A DNA stretch of 32,024 nucleotides from contig CANHDQ010000005.1 of the NCBI GenBank assembly GCA_947459405.1, forward strand, positions 1 to 32,024. Direction: 5' to 3'. This document shows, in pieces, positions 1-8,134 of the stretch. A program made the position numbers and the translations under genes. Source of the DNA: Comamonadaceae bacterium. GTDB lineage: Bacteria > Pseudomonadota > Gammaproteobacteria > Burkholderiales > Burkholderiaceae_C. Each line of letters starts with the position of its first letter. The first letter of the stretch is position 1. The notes beneath the pieces are model-generated. The model worked only from the letters and a program-made list of their open reading frames with translations. It made no database searches and was not told the DNA's origin.

Positions 1-9
1 CGTGCTCAT
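1..9 (-). CDS. Start of an unseen downstream gene, possibly a DUF35 OB-fold protein (partial)
   Basis: Only the first three codons (ATG AGC ACG) fall inside the window. The ATG shares an ATGA overlap with the stop codon of the thiolase at 6-1265, so the two are probably translationally coupled. SCP-x type thiolases are very often followed by a small zinc-ribbon/OB-fold (DUF35) partner that forms a complex with them, so that family is the natural guess. Nothing in the nine visible bases proves it. Confidence 0.4.
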
Positions 10-1265
10 TGCGCTTTCTCCAAGATCGTGACCACGCATGCAGCCTCGTCGAAACCCATCACGCCGCCGCCGTTTTCAACCAGTCCGATGCGCGCGTCCT
101 TGACCTGGCGAGGCCCGGCCTCGCCGCGCAATTGCAGACACACTTCATGGACCATGGAAAGCCCCGTGGCACCGACCGGATGGCCCTTGGAGACCAGGCC
201 TCCCGACACATTGACCGGCAGCGCACCGCCCAGCGCGGTTTGCCCCGACTCCACCATGCGCCCGCCCTGCCCATCGGGGCACAGGCGCAGCATCTCGAGC
301 TGGTAGATCTCACAAAACGAGGTCGCATCATGCAACTCGACCAGATCGATGTCCTGCGGCCCCAGGCCGGTACGCGCGTAGGCTTTGTCGGCGGCAATGC
401 GCGACAGCCCGGGCTCATCGAGCGCGCGGTACTTGCCACCGGAGAGCTCGCAGGTGCGCACCCGCACCGCTCGCGCTCTGGCCGCAGGCGGGAAGTGCGC
501 CAGCGCGGCCTCAGAGCACAAGATGGCCGCTGCCGCACCGTCGCCCAGAGGCGAGCACATGGCGCGCGTCAGCGGCCAGCTGATCTCGCGGTCGGCCAGC
601 ACCTGCTCGATCGTCATCTCGAAGCGGTATTGCGCCTTCGGGTTGAGGCTGCCGTGGTAGTGGTTCTTGGCAGCGCCGGCCGCGATCTGGCGCTGCGTGG
701 TGCCGTGCGCCTTCATGTGCCAAGCCGCCTGCATGGCGTAGGTGTCCATGAACACGGTGCGCCCGGGCGCCGTCACAAACGGCTTGCCCGCCTGCTCCCC
801 GGCGCGGGCGTAGTAGTCGTGCCAACGCTCGGGTTGCAACTGATCGATTCCGGTGGCAAAAATCTCCGCCACCCGCTCGGGGCGATCGGGGCTGGTGAGC
901 TTTTCTACGCCAATGGCCAGACTGACCTGGCACTGCCCCGACAAGATGTCCTTCCAGGCACCCTGAAAGGCAAAGGAGGCGGTCGCGCAGCCGCCTTCGA
1001 CGTTGATCATCGGCACCCGCTCAGGGAACAGGCCCGACTGCACCATGGGCGTAAAGCAGACCTGCCCGCGAATCCCGCCCTGCCCCCACTGCCCCATGCC
1101 GCAGTTGCCAAACCAGGCTTGCTCGATCAAGGCGGCATCGGAGGCGGCCAAACCGGCATCGCTCAGGGCGTCAAGATAGGCCCACTGCGCCAGATCAGAA
1201 AACGAGCGATCGGCATGCTTGCCAAATGGCGTGCAGCCCGTTCCAATGACATAGACATCGCTCAC
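6..1265 (-). CDS. SCP-x type thiolase / lipid-transfer-like acetyl-CoA acetyltransferase
   Basis: A 419-residue cytosolic thiolase-fold enzyme of the sterol-carrier-protein-x branch, expected to cleave or form beta-ketoacyl-CoA. The nucleophilic cysteine is C93 in EGGCATAS. The histidine motifs are HDATSF (H312) and GHPVGATG (H362). A glycine-rich C-terminal block VENGGGVMG follows. The ORF track opens at 1328, but a GTG at 1265 preceded by GGGAG at 9 nt spacing puts the family's usual N terminus (VSDVYVIGTG) at residue 1, so I prefer it. It overlaps the next minus-strand gene by ATGA and is divergent from the thiolase at 1423. SCP-x thiolases often need a DUF35 partner and act on bulky or branched acyl-CoAs. 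The substrate here is unknown. Confidence 0.88.
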   Translation of the reverse strand: MSDVYVIGTGCTPFGKHADRSFSDLAQWAYLDALSDAGLAASDAALIEQAWFGNCGMGQWGQGGIRGQVCFTPMVQSGLFPERVPMINVEGGCATASFAFQGAWKDILSGQCQVSLAIGVEKLTSPDRPERVAEIFATGIDQLQPERWHDYYARAGEQAGKPFVTAPGRTVFMDTYAMQAAWHMKAHGTTQRQIAAGAAKNHYHGSLNPKAQYRFEMTIEQVLADREISWPLTRAMCSPLGDGAAAAILCSEAALAHFPPAARARAVRVRTCELSGGKYRALDEPGLSRIAADKAYARTGLGPQDIDLVELHDATSFCEIYQLEMLRLCPDGQGGRMVESGQTALGGALPVNVSGGLVSKGHPVGATGLSMVHEVCLQLRGEAGPRQVKDARIGLVENGGGVMGFDEAACVVTILEKAQ

Positions 1266-1349
1266 GGCAGATCGCTCCCTCTCGGTTACGCTGAGAGCCC
1301 CGTCGACTTTCGGGGCTGCCCGGCGCACCGGTGCTTGTGTTTAGAATGC

Positions 1350-1363
1350 CAAACGATTGTTTT
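1350..1363. promoter_or_regulatory. PsrA-like TetR-family operator candidate in the thiolase divergent gap
   Basis: The sequence CAAAC-GATT-GTTTT lies in a conspicuously AT-rich patch between the divergent thiolases. It fits the published PsrA-type motif (G/C)AAAC-N2-4-GTTT(G/C) at all but the last base. It overlaps TTGTTT (1357-1362), which sits 17 bp from CACCAT (1380-1385), a possible -35/-10 pair for the plus-strand thiolase. Control by a fatty-acid-responsive repressor is inference; no regulator gene is nearby. Confidence 0.35.
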
Positions 1364-1422
1364 TCTAATTAAATCTCCTCACCATTGCGGAAAACCCGCA
1401 TGGCCGTACCAAGGGAACAACC

Positions 1423-2625
1423 ATGACCGGATTTCAGGATATCGTTCTGAGCAGCGGCGCGCGCACCCCGCTGGGCGACTTCGGCAAGTCTTTGCGCGAC
1501 ACGCCACTGAGTGCGCTGGCGGTGCATGCGGTCCAGGCCAGCATCGCCCGCGCCGGCATCACCGCCCACGACGTCGACCACCTCGTCTTTGGCAACACAG
1601 CGCCGGTGGATCACGACGGTCTGTTTGCCAGCCGCAAGATCGCCCTGGATGCGGGCCTGCGCATCGAGAGCGCCGCCATGGGGGTCACCCGCGCCTGCGG
1701 CACAGGGTCGCAGACGATCGTGACGGCGGCGCAGCAAATCGCCGGCGGTCACAGCCAGGTCGCGATCGCCGCCGGCGGTGAAAACTATTCGCGCGTGCCT
1801 TATCTGGCCCACCAGATGCGCTGGGGCGCCCAGCGCGGCCCGGTCGAGTTGGTCGATGGCCTGGACTACATCTATCGCTGCCCCTTCACCCGCGAACTGA
1901 TGGGCGACACCGCCGAGAACATGGTCGCGCGCTTTGGCTACACCCGGCAGGCGATGGACGAGTGGGGCCTGATGAGCCAGCAGCGTGCCGGCGCCGCCAT
2001 GCGCAGCGGTTTCCTGGCGCGCCAGATTGCGCCGATCACACTCGCCGGCCCCAAGGGCACGAGCCGGCTCTTTGAGCACGACGAGTTCCCCCGACCGGAT
2101 ATCACGCCCGAAAAACTGGCCTCGCTCAAACCCTCCTTTCGCAAGGACGGCAAGGGCAGCGTGACCGCCGGCAACTCCAGCGGCGTGACCGACGGGGCCG
2201 CGGCTTTGGTGGTGGCCAGCCTGGGCGCAGCCCAGCGCCTGGGTATACCGGTTCAGGCCAAGCTGGTCGATTGGGCGGTGGTGGGCGTTCCCCCCGAGAT
2301 CATGGGCAGCGGGCCGGTGCCGGCCATTGCCAAGCTGCTGGCCCAGCGTAAGCTCAGCGTGGCCGACATCGACTATTTTGAAATCAACGAGGCCTTTGCA
2401 GTGGTCAATCTGCACGCCGAGCGCGAGCTGGGCATTCCGCGCGCACGCACCAACCTATATGGCGGAGGCATCAGCCTGGGGCATCCACCGGGCGCCACCG
2501 GGCTGCGCATGACGATCACCGCCATGCACCACTTGCAAGACACCGGCGGGCGCTACGCCATCATCAGCATGTGCCTGGGTTCGGGCATGGGCATGGCCAG
2601 CCTGATTGAAAACCTGGTGCGCTAA
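1423..2625 (+). CDS. Acetyl-CoA C-acyltransferase (beta-ketothiolase, thiolase II family)
   Basis: A 400-residue biosynthetic/degradative thiolase catalysing reversible thiolysis of beta-ketoacyl-CoA, acting in fatty-acid oxidation or acetoacetyl-CoA formation. All catalytic landmarks are present: nucleophile C92 in TRACGTGSQ, NEAF at 322-325, H354 in GGGISLGHPPGATG, and C384 in SMCLGSGMG. Length is normal for the family. The ATG at 1423 has AGGGA 7 nt upstream. It is divergent from the SCP-x thiolase and shares its AT-rich regulatory gap. The family assignment is firm, but whether it is phbA-, fadA- or pcaF-like cannot be settled by eye, so no symbol is given. Confidence 0.93.
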   Translation: MTGFQDIVLSSGARTPLGDFGKSLRDTPLSALAVHAVQASIARAGITAHDVDHLVFGNTAPVDHDGLFASRKIALDAGLRIESAAMGVTRACGTGSQTIVTAAQQIAGGHSQVAIAAGGENYSRVPYLAHQMRWGAQRGPVELVDGLDYIYRCPFTRELMGDTAENMVARFGYTRQAMDEWGLMSQQRAGAAMRSGFLARQIAPITLAGPKGTSRLFEHDEFPRPDITPEKLASLKPSFRKDGKGSVTAGNSSGVTDGAAALVVASLGAAQRLGIPVQAKLVDWAVVGVPPEIMGSGPVPAIAKLLAQRKLSVADIDYFEINEAFAVVNLHAERELGIPRARTNLYGGGISLGHPPGATGLRMTITAMHHLQDTGGRYAIISMCLGSGMGMASLIENLVR

Positions 2626-2681
2626 AGCGAGCCAGCCGGTCCAAGGCGGGGCCTGACCGGCCGTGGCCCCAGGCCATGGTC

Positions 2682-2687
2682 TAAACT
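2682..2687 (+). promoter_or_regulatory. -10-like hexamer TAAACT directly before the NlpC/P60 gene
   Basis: TAAACT ends 8 nt before the ATG at 2696, and no Shine-Dalgarno sequence lies between them. Normal -10 to +1 spacing would start the transcript about 2 nt before the start codon. No good -35 is visible at 17 bp. Confidence 0.35.
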
Positions 2688-2695
2688 TCTCTTCG

Positions 2696-3235
2696 ATGAA
2701 GACCCTGATCTGCTCGGTGGTGCTCCTGTGCGCCAGCTTGACGGTGCGGGCGCAGGCCCAGCCCGCGCCGCCCGAGGCAAGCGGCCTGGGCGGCGTGCCC
2801 ATGGCCGCCCAGGTCAGGCTTGCGCCCGGCAGCTTGCACCCTGCGGTCGAATTGGCCAAGACCCTGCTGGGCATCCCCTACCGCTGGGCCGGCACCAACC
2901 CGGCACAAGGTTTCGATTGCAGCGGTCTGGTCTACTACGTCTACAACCAGCTGCAGGTGCGTGTGCCGCGCATGCAGCGTGATTTGTTCCATCAGGCCCA
3001 GCAGGTTCAGAAAAGCCAGCTCGAGCCAGGCGATCTGCTGTTTTTTGACACCTTCGCCCGCCTGTCGCACGTTGGGATCTACATCGGGGACGGCCAGTTC
3101 ATCCATGCACCGCGGCGCGGTCTGTCGGTGTCGATCGAGTCGATGGACTCGAGCTATTACCGCAAACGCTATGTCGGCGCCCGGCGCGTGATGGGCGGCG
3201 CGGCGGGCGCTGCACTCGCGCCGTTCGCACCCTGA
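2696..3235 (+). CDS. Secreted NlpC/P60 family cell-wall endopeptidase
   Basis: A 179-residue exported cysteine peptidase, expected to cleave the peptide stems of peptidoglycan in the periplasm. A classic signal peptide occupies residues 1-21 (MKTLICSVVLLCASLTVRAQA). The NlpC/P60 domain runs from about 48 to 165 with nucleophile C75 in GFDCSGLVYY, H125 in LSHVGIYIG and H137 in FIHAP. The track ORF starts 11 codons earlier, but the ATG at 2696 begins exactly at the signal peptide and is preceded by the -10-like TAAACT rather than an RBS. It stands just before the envelope gene block (3364-11275) and may act with it. The family call is secure; the precise bond cut is unknown. Confidence 0.9.
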   Translation: MKTLICSVVLLCASLTVRAQAQPAPPEASGLGGVPMAAQVRLAPGSLHPAVELAKTLLGIPYRWAGTNPAQGFDCSGLVYYVYNQLQVRVPRMQRDLFHQAQQVQKSQLEPGDLLFFDTFARLSHVGIYIGDGQFIHAPRRGLSVSIESMDSSYYRKRYVGARRVMGGAAGAALAPFAP

Positions 3236-3363
3236 TTGCCGGGCCAAACGACGCACGCGACGGCTTCTTCCTCACAGACCACCTGAACCCGTCCCTGCAA
3301 AAAAATCGGGGCGCGTCCACCCGCAGGGGTGCGGCGATCCTCGTCGGTGCGAGCTTGCCGACC

Positions 3364-4419
3364 TCAAAAACTGCTGGGTCGGTTGCTGAGCACCGCGGAG
3401 GTCGAGGCCCAAGGCGCAGACAACGGGGGCGTTTGCTTCGCAGCTTTCTGCATCGCAGCGTCCAGGGCCTGGGCGATGCTCGGCCTTAAGGCATTGGCAA
3501 TATCCCCGTACTTGAGCGGGTGGTAGCGATCGGCCTTCTTGAAATCGGCCAGATCAAGGGTCTGGTCACCGAACTGCTGGGCCACATTCAAGACCAGGGC
3601 TCGGGCCTGCGGGTCGTAGGGCAAAACCCAAAGGTTCTTTTCAGCACCGAGGCCTGCTCGTATGTTCTTGAGATTCTGGGTGATCTGCTGGGGACTGTAA
3701 TAGGCGTTGACCGGCTGATTGACGATGTCGTTGGTGCCGATAGAGATGATGGCCAAATCCGCGTTTTTCAGACCGGGGTTCTGCTGGATGCGCCTTAAGG
3801 TCTGGGGACTGCTGTGCCCTCCGGTCGCCTCGATCGCATAACCGAGCTCGTTTTGTACCAAGCCCTTGCGGCCCGGGAAAAACTGAGGGGGCACCCCCTG
3901 GCTCCTGAGCACCGAGCCGCCGATGCCCACAGCGATGCTGTCACCCACAATGGCCACCCGTGGCCGGCCACCTGCCGCCGCCAGCGGTGCGGGTGCAGGC
4001 TCCGCGGCGACCGGGGGCAAAGGCTGGGGGTCGGACGCCGGTACCTGCCGAGCCAAAGGACGCAGCCGCTGCAAGCTTGAAAAATCCAGCACCTGTCCGA
4101 CCCGAATCTTGTCCGGGTCCCGAAGCGCGTTGGCCTGCCCGACACCGAGGGCCAATTGATGGATCTGTCCCGCCGACATGCCCTGCGCATCGGCGCCGAG
4201 GTACTGCCGGGTCAGGCTGGTCAGAGTCTGCCCAGGCTGCACCACCTGCTTGCCCTGCAAATCAGGTGAATTCGGGGCCCGCCGCGCGCGATCGAGCTGC
4301 TGGCGAAACAGGTCGGGCTGGGCCAGCGGCAAGGACCCCGCCCCCAGTCGCCCCGAGCGAGCTTGTGCAGCGCGCGGGTCCTGGGCTTCCTGAATAGGAT
4401 AGATCGAAGGGACAGTCAT
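3364..4419 (-). CDS. LysM-SGNH/GDSL hydrolase (possible glycan O-acetylesterase)
   Basis: A 351-residue protein with two domains. Residues about 57-113 form a LysM-like module (VVQPGQTLTSL ... PDKIRVGQVLDF). A Pro/Ala linker follows (about 125-152). An SGNH esterase domain then carries GDS at 159-161 (S161 nucleophile), GTND at 228-231 and DRYH (D297, H300). The natural role would be removing an ester, probably acetyl, from a LysM-bound glycan. The ATG at 4419 (MTVPSIYPIQ) is preferred over the track start at 4608 because the extension is not protein-like. Neither start gives a signal peptide, which is odd for a LysM protein and leaves its location open. It is divergent from the glucosaminidase-MBOAT unit at 4677. 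Confidence 0.8.
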   Translation of the reverse strand: MTVPSIYPIQEAQDPRAAQARSGRLGAGSLPLAQPDLFRQQLDRARRAPNSPDLQGKQVVQPGQTLTSLTRQYLGADAQGMSAGQIHQLALGVGQANALRDPDKIRVGQVLDFSSLQRLRPLARQVPASDPQPLPPVAAEPAPAPLAAAGGRPRVAIVGDSIAVGIGGSVLRSQGVPPQFFPGRKGLVQNELGYAIEATGGHSSPQTLRRIQQNPGLKNADLAIISIGTNDIVNQPVNAYYSPQQITQNLKNIRAGLGAEKNLWVLPYDPQARALVLNVAQQFGDQTLDLADFKKADRYHPLKYGDIANALRPSIAQALDAAMQKAAKQTPPLSAPWASTSAVLSNRPSSF

Positions 4420-4676
4420 GGGACGGATCAAACCGGCGTCGAAAATCCGACGCTTCCAATGGGCTGATTCGTCAAGCAAGACACGGGCCAGAGCTCGCCC
4501 AAATCGGCACCGACCCCGACGGACGGCCTCAGGGGCAGCACAAGCCCTGGCGGCATAATGCGGCCTAGACTCACCAAGCATGTTCGCCTGTCTCTGTCGG
4601 CCCGGCAAAGCCAGGCGACTCTTTTTCGGCGACCTGCGCCGCCCTTGGCGGTACGTAGACGAATAGCCTTCCCAGC

Positions 4677-5225
4677 ATGACTCCTGCAGCGACTGCCCCC
4701 AAAGGTAGACCGACCGGTGCCGCCTGGCTGCTCATGGCAGCAGGCTGGCTGTGCGCGGCCGGCGTCTGGGCGCAAACCGGTGACACAGCGCCCCGCCCCG
4801 AGCAGCCGCAGGCTGCGGCGAGCCCCTCGACGCAGGCATCGGCCCCGCCGGCCCTTTCGGACGTCAAGCAAGCCCGAGGCCCTATCGACCGCAAGATGGT
4901 TCAACGCATCTTCGAGCAAATTTGCCGGGCCGGCATCAAGCACCCAAAAATCGTTATGCAGCAGGCGATTTTGGAGACCGGATGGTTCAGGAGCCCCTTC
5001 CTGATGACGCGCCACAACCTTTTCGGTTTTCGCAAGGTCAGGTACCTGGAGTTCAAGACCCCCGAAGAAAGCATCCGCTTCTACAAAAATTGGCAGGACA
5101 AAAACTATCTCAACCCCGACCAGAACTATTTCGAATTCCTGAGCGAAATCAAATACGGCAGCCCGGACTACCCGCAGCACGTGGCCCGCATCAACTGGAA
5201 TCAGGATTGCGGCGCGCACAAATAG
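4677..5225 (+). CDS. Exported glucosaminidase-domain protein
   Basis: A 182-residue secreted protein. A signal peptide covers about residues 1-33 (hydrophobic AAWLLMAAGWLCAAGV, cut near VWAQT). A Pro/Ala/Gln-rich linker follows (35-65), then a compact glucosaminidase-type muramidase fold. The likely catalytic glutamate is E100 in QQAILETGWF, with NLFGF downstream. This fold hydrolyses the glycan strand of peptidoglycan. It is the first gene of a tight unit: its TAG stop is one base before the MBOAT start, so coupling is likely. Linking a glycan hydrolase to an acetyltransferase membrane protein suggests that the acetylated polymer is peptidoglycan. No clear RBS precedes the ATG. Confidence 0.85.
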   Translation: MTPAATAPKGRPTGAAWLLMAAGWLCAAGVWAQTGDTAPRPEQPQAAASPSTQASAPPALSDVKQARGPIDRKMVQRIFEQICRAGIKHPKIVMQQAILETGWFRSPFLMTRHNLFGFRKVRYLEFKTPEESIRFYKNWQDKNYLNPDQNYFEFLSEIKYGSPDYPQHVARINWNQDCGAHK

Positions 5226-5226
5226 C

Positions 5227-6630
5227 ATGGTTTTCGCGAGCCTGACTTTCCTCTTCTTGTTTCTGCCAGCCGTGCTGGCGATCTATTACGCCTTCCCTCA
5301 GCGTCAGGTGCGCAATGTCATCCTGACGGGGTTTTCCTTGCTGTTTTACGCGTGGGGGGAACCGATCTGGGTCGCGCTGCTCATTTTTTCTGCGATCTGG
5401 GACTGGCTCAACGGCCTGTGGATAGAGCGCCATGCCGATCGGCGAGATCTGGCACGCCTGGGCCTGGCCAGCTCGCTGATTGTCAATCTGGGGCTGCTGG
5501 CCACCTTCAAATACGCCGACTTCATCGTCGAGACGGTCAATGCATTGACCGGCCTGCAGTTCAAGGAGCCGGGCATCCTCTTGCCCATAGGAATCTCGTT
5601 TTATACCTTCCAGACCATTTCCTACACCATTGATGTCTACCGCGGCGAAGTCAAGGCGCAGCGCAGTCTGCTCAATTTCATGCTCTTCGTGGTCTGCTTT
5701 CACCAGCTCGTGGCCGGCCCGATCGTGCGCTACGCGCATGTAGCCAAGGAGATTGAGGAGCGGGTCTTTCACGTCGCCGACTTCAGCGAAGGCGTCTCCA
5801 GATTCTGTCAGGGTCTGTTCAAGAAGGTGTTCCTGGCCAACGTGGCCGGCGAACTGGCCCAGCAGTTCCTGGGCAAGGCGCCGACCGAAACCACCATGAT
5901 GGGAGAGTGGTTCGGGCTGCTCATGTTCAGCTTGCAGATTTACTTTGACTTCTCGGGCTATTCGGACATGGCCATCGGCCTGGGCCGCATGTTCGGCTTT
6001 CACTACCACGAGAACTTCAAGTATCCCTACACCTGCGCATCCATCACCGACTTCTGGCGCAGGTGGCACATCTCGCTGGGCACTTTCTTTCGCGACTACG
6101 TCTACATACCGCTGGGCGGAAACCGCCAACATGCCACGCGCAACATCTTCATCGTCTGGGGCCTGACCGGCCTGTGGCATGGTGCGAGCTGGAACTTCGT
6201 GCTCTGGGGTCTGTATTTCGGTGTCATCTTGTTTATCGAAAAGAAGGGCTTGCTTGCCTGGCTGAGCACCAAGCCAGCCTGGCTGCAGCATGTCTATGCC
6301 CTCTTTTTGGTCGTGATCGGCTGGGACATCTTTTATTTCACCGACGTGCACCGGATGGGTGAGAGCATGGCCCTGCTCCTGGGGCTCAGCGGCCAGCCGC
6401 TTTACGACTTTGAAGTGCTTGCCGCCCTCAGCGCACATGCCTATTGGCTGGCTCTGGCTCTGATCATGACCACGCCCTTGGTGCTGCAAACGTTTCGAAA
6501 GATCTGTCACAGCCGTGAGGCCGCCCAGGCGCAATGGCTGGAGCTTGCCGCCAACGTCTTCTTGCTCAGCGTCAGCGTGACCTTGCTGGTGGGCAAGACC
6601 TACAACCCCTTCATCTACTTCCGCTTCTGA
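5227..6630 (+). CDS. MBOAT family O-acyltransferase (AlgI/PatA-like)
   Basis: A 467-residue polytopic inner-membrane protein of the membrane-bound O-acyltransferase family. AlgI and PatA relatives move acetyl groups from a cytoplasmic donor to the periplasmic side. The hallmarks are FWRRWHISLG with H281, and TGLWHGASW with H318, the invariant active-site histidine. Many hydrophobic helices are visible from FASLTFLFLF onward, and IYFDFSGYSDMAIG is a typical AlgI block. The length matches the family. It starts one base after the glucosaminidase stop and ends 5 nt before the DHHW gene. No alginate or cellulose synthesis genes are in the window, so peptidoglycan is the most plausible acceptor, by inference from neighbours. 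Confidence 0.92.
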   Translation: MVFASLTFLFLFLPAVLAIYYAFPQRQVRNVILTGFSLLFYAWGEPIWVALLIFSAIWDWLNGLWIERHADRRDLARLGLASSLIVNLGLLATFKYADFIVETVNALTGLQFKEPGILLPIGISFYTFQTISYTIDVYRGEVKAQRSLLNFMLFVVCFHQLVAGPIVRYAHVAKEIEERVFHVADFSEGVSRFCQGLFKKVFLANVAGELAQQFLGKAPTETTMMGEWFGLLMFSLQIYFDFSGYSDMAIGLGRMFGFHYHENFKYPYTCASITDFWRRWHISLGTFFRDYVYIPLGGNRQHATRNIFIVWGLTGLWHGASWNFVLWGLYFGVILFIEKKGLLAWLSTKPAWLQHVYALFLVVIGWDIFYFTDVHRMGESMALLLGLSGQPLYDFEVLAALSAHAYWLALALIMTTPLVLQTFRKICHSREAAQAQWLELAANVFLLSVSVTLLVGKTYNPFIYFRF

Positions 6631-6635
6631 TCGCC

Positions 6636-8132
6636 ATGTCTGAAGCCATCCGATCAAAACTGTTCCTGTGGGTCAACACCCTGACCTTCTCGGGCCTGCT
6701 GGCTTTGGGAGGTCTGGTGTTTGTTTCTATGCCCAAGCAGAGCGTGTCCGACGATGAAAAGCGCTCCCTGGCCCCGCTGCCTCAGTGGGACTGGCAGCAA
6801 GTGGCCGATGGGCACTACTTCAAGGCCATGGACGACTACGTGGCCGACAACTTCATCATGCGCTACCAGCTCACCCAGACCGCCGGTCAGCTGCGCAGCA
6901 CGCGGGGTTGGGCCCTCGATGAAATCGAGATCTACAAGGGCGCACCGGCAGCGGCAGCAGCCCCGGCCCAGGCCCCGCGGGCTCCACAGGCGCAGATCAC
7001 CGAAGCGGCCACGCAAATGCCGGCCGACACCGTGGCCCAGACCGCGGCCGACCAAAGAGCCGGCACGCCGGGCACGGCCTTAGCCGGGCCGGCCCAGAAT
7101 GCTGAGGCGGCTGCAACAGCAGTGGCGCTTGCATCGACGCCAGCACCAGAGGGCCAGGGCGGGGAAAGAAAGCAAGCGCAAAGCCAAGCCCCAGCTGCTG
7201 CCGATGAAGCCGCGCAGCCCTATCAGAACATCGAATCCATCATCATCTACAAGAGTCGGGCGGTGCAGATGGTGGGGGCATCGACAGCGGCGCTGCAGCC
7301 GATGTCCCGGGTCATCAATCAGTACCAAAAGGAATTGGGGCCTGCGGTGAAGGTTTACTTCATGCCCATCCCGGTCGGCTCGGACTTTTACCTGCCTCCC
7401 AAGTTCAACAAGGGGGCAGCGGTCGAGCGTCGATTGATCTCACACATGTTCGACCTGCTCGAGCCCGAAATCGGCAAGGTGCGCAGCTACGAGCGGCTGG
7501 CCGAGCGGACCGGGGAATACATTTACTTCTACACCGATCATCACTGGACAGGGCTGGGCGCCTACTACGCCTACCAGGCCTTTGCCGAGAAGGCTCAGTT
7601 CGCAGCCCTGCCCCTGAACGTCCTCGAGAAAAAGACCATCAAGAACTTCCTGGGCACGCTCTACCACCGCACGATGTCTCCGACCCTGAAGAATCGGCCA
7701 GATGATGTGGAGTACTTCAAGGTGCCGCACACCACCAAAGTCCGCTACTTCCAGTCGGAGCGCTCGGCCGGCTCGCCCGGCGTGCTGTACGCCGAATTCG
7801 CGCGTGGTCCGGGGGCCTATGGGGTGTTTTTGGGCGGCGATCACCCGCTGGTGCAGATTTCCAGCGATGTTCGCAACGGGCGCAAGATCGTGGTGATCAA
7901 AGACTCTTACGGCAATGCCTTCGTCCCTTATCTGGCCTCTCACTATGAGGAAGTCTTTGTGGTCGACTACCGCTACTTCAACGGAAGCATCCGCGCACTG
8001 ATTGGGCAGCATGGCATCGGAGAAGTCCTTTTCGCCCACAACACCTACGTGATGGTGGCACCCTACACCGCCCAGCGCGCCAGATCTTTCCTGCAAGCCG
8101 GCGCGACCCGGCCCGCCCCCTCCACTCAGTAA
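6636..8132 (+). CDS. AlgJ/AlgX-like DHHW-motif SGNH protein (periplasmic O-acetyltransferase candidate)
   Basis: A 498-residue protein anchored by an N-terminal membrane segment (about residues 8-30) with a periplasmic body. The signature DHHW lies at 301-304 (FYTDHHWTGLG), and the likely nucleophile is S424 in VIKDSYGNAF, matching AlgJ/AlgX/PatB-like enzymes that pass acetyl from an MBOAT partner to a polysaccharide. An unusual Ala/Gln/Pro-rich low-complexity insertion (about 103-195) splits the N-terminal part from the catalytic domain. The track start at 6534 is too early; the ATG at 6636 lies 5 nt after the MBOAT stop and opens directly into the membrane helix. Together with MBOAT and the next gene it forms a complete transfer module. 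Confidence 0.88.
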   Translation: MSEAIRSKLFLWVNTLTFSGLLALGGLVFVSMPKQSVSDDEKRSLAPLPQWDWQQVADGHYFKAMDDYVADNFIMRYQLTQTAGQLRSTRGWALDEIEIYKGAPAAAAAPAQAPRAPQAQITEAATQMPADTVAQTAADQRAGTPGTALAGPAQNAEAAATAVALASTPAPEGQGGERKQAQSQAPAAADEAAQPYQNIESIIIYKSRAVQMVGASTAALQPMSRVINQYQKELGPAVKVYFMPIPVGSDFYLPPKFNKGAAVERRLISHMFDLLEPEIGKVRSYERLAERTGEYIYFYTDHHWTGLGAYYAYQAFAEKAQFAALPLNVLEKKTIKNFLGTLYHRTMSPTLKNRPDDVEYFKVPHTTKVRYFQSERSAGSPGVLYAEFARGPGAYGVFLGGDHPLVQISSDVRNGRKIVVIKDSYGNAFVPYLASHYEEVFVVDYRYFNGSIRALIGQHGIGEVLFAHNTYVMVAPYTAQRARSFLQAGATRPAPSTQ

Positions 8133-8134
8133 CC

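Noticed and set aside
9-1781. 590-residue plus-strand ORF opposite the first thiolase
   Set aside because: It is antisense to a well-supported thiolase and runs into the next gene; its composition (Arg/His/Gly-rich) is typical of shadow frames in GC-rich DNA.
3236-3363. Terminator between the convergent NlpC/P60 and LysM-SGNH genes
   Set aside because: A CACCC/GGGTG hairpin and a seven-T run on the minus strand both exist, but about 12 nt separate them, so an intrinsic terminator is not convincing.
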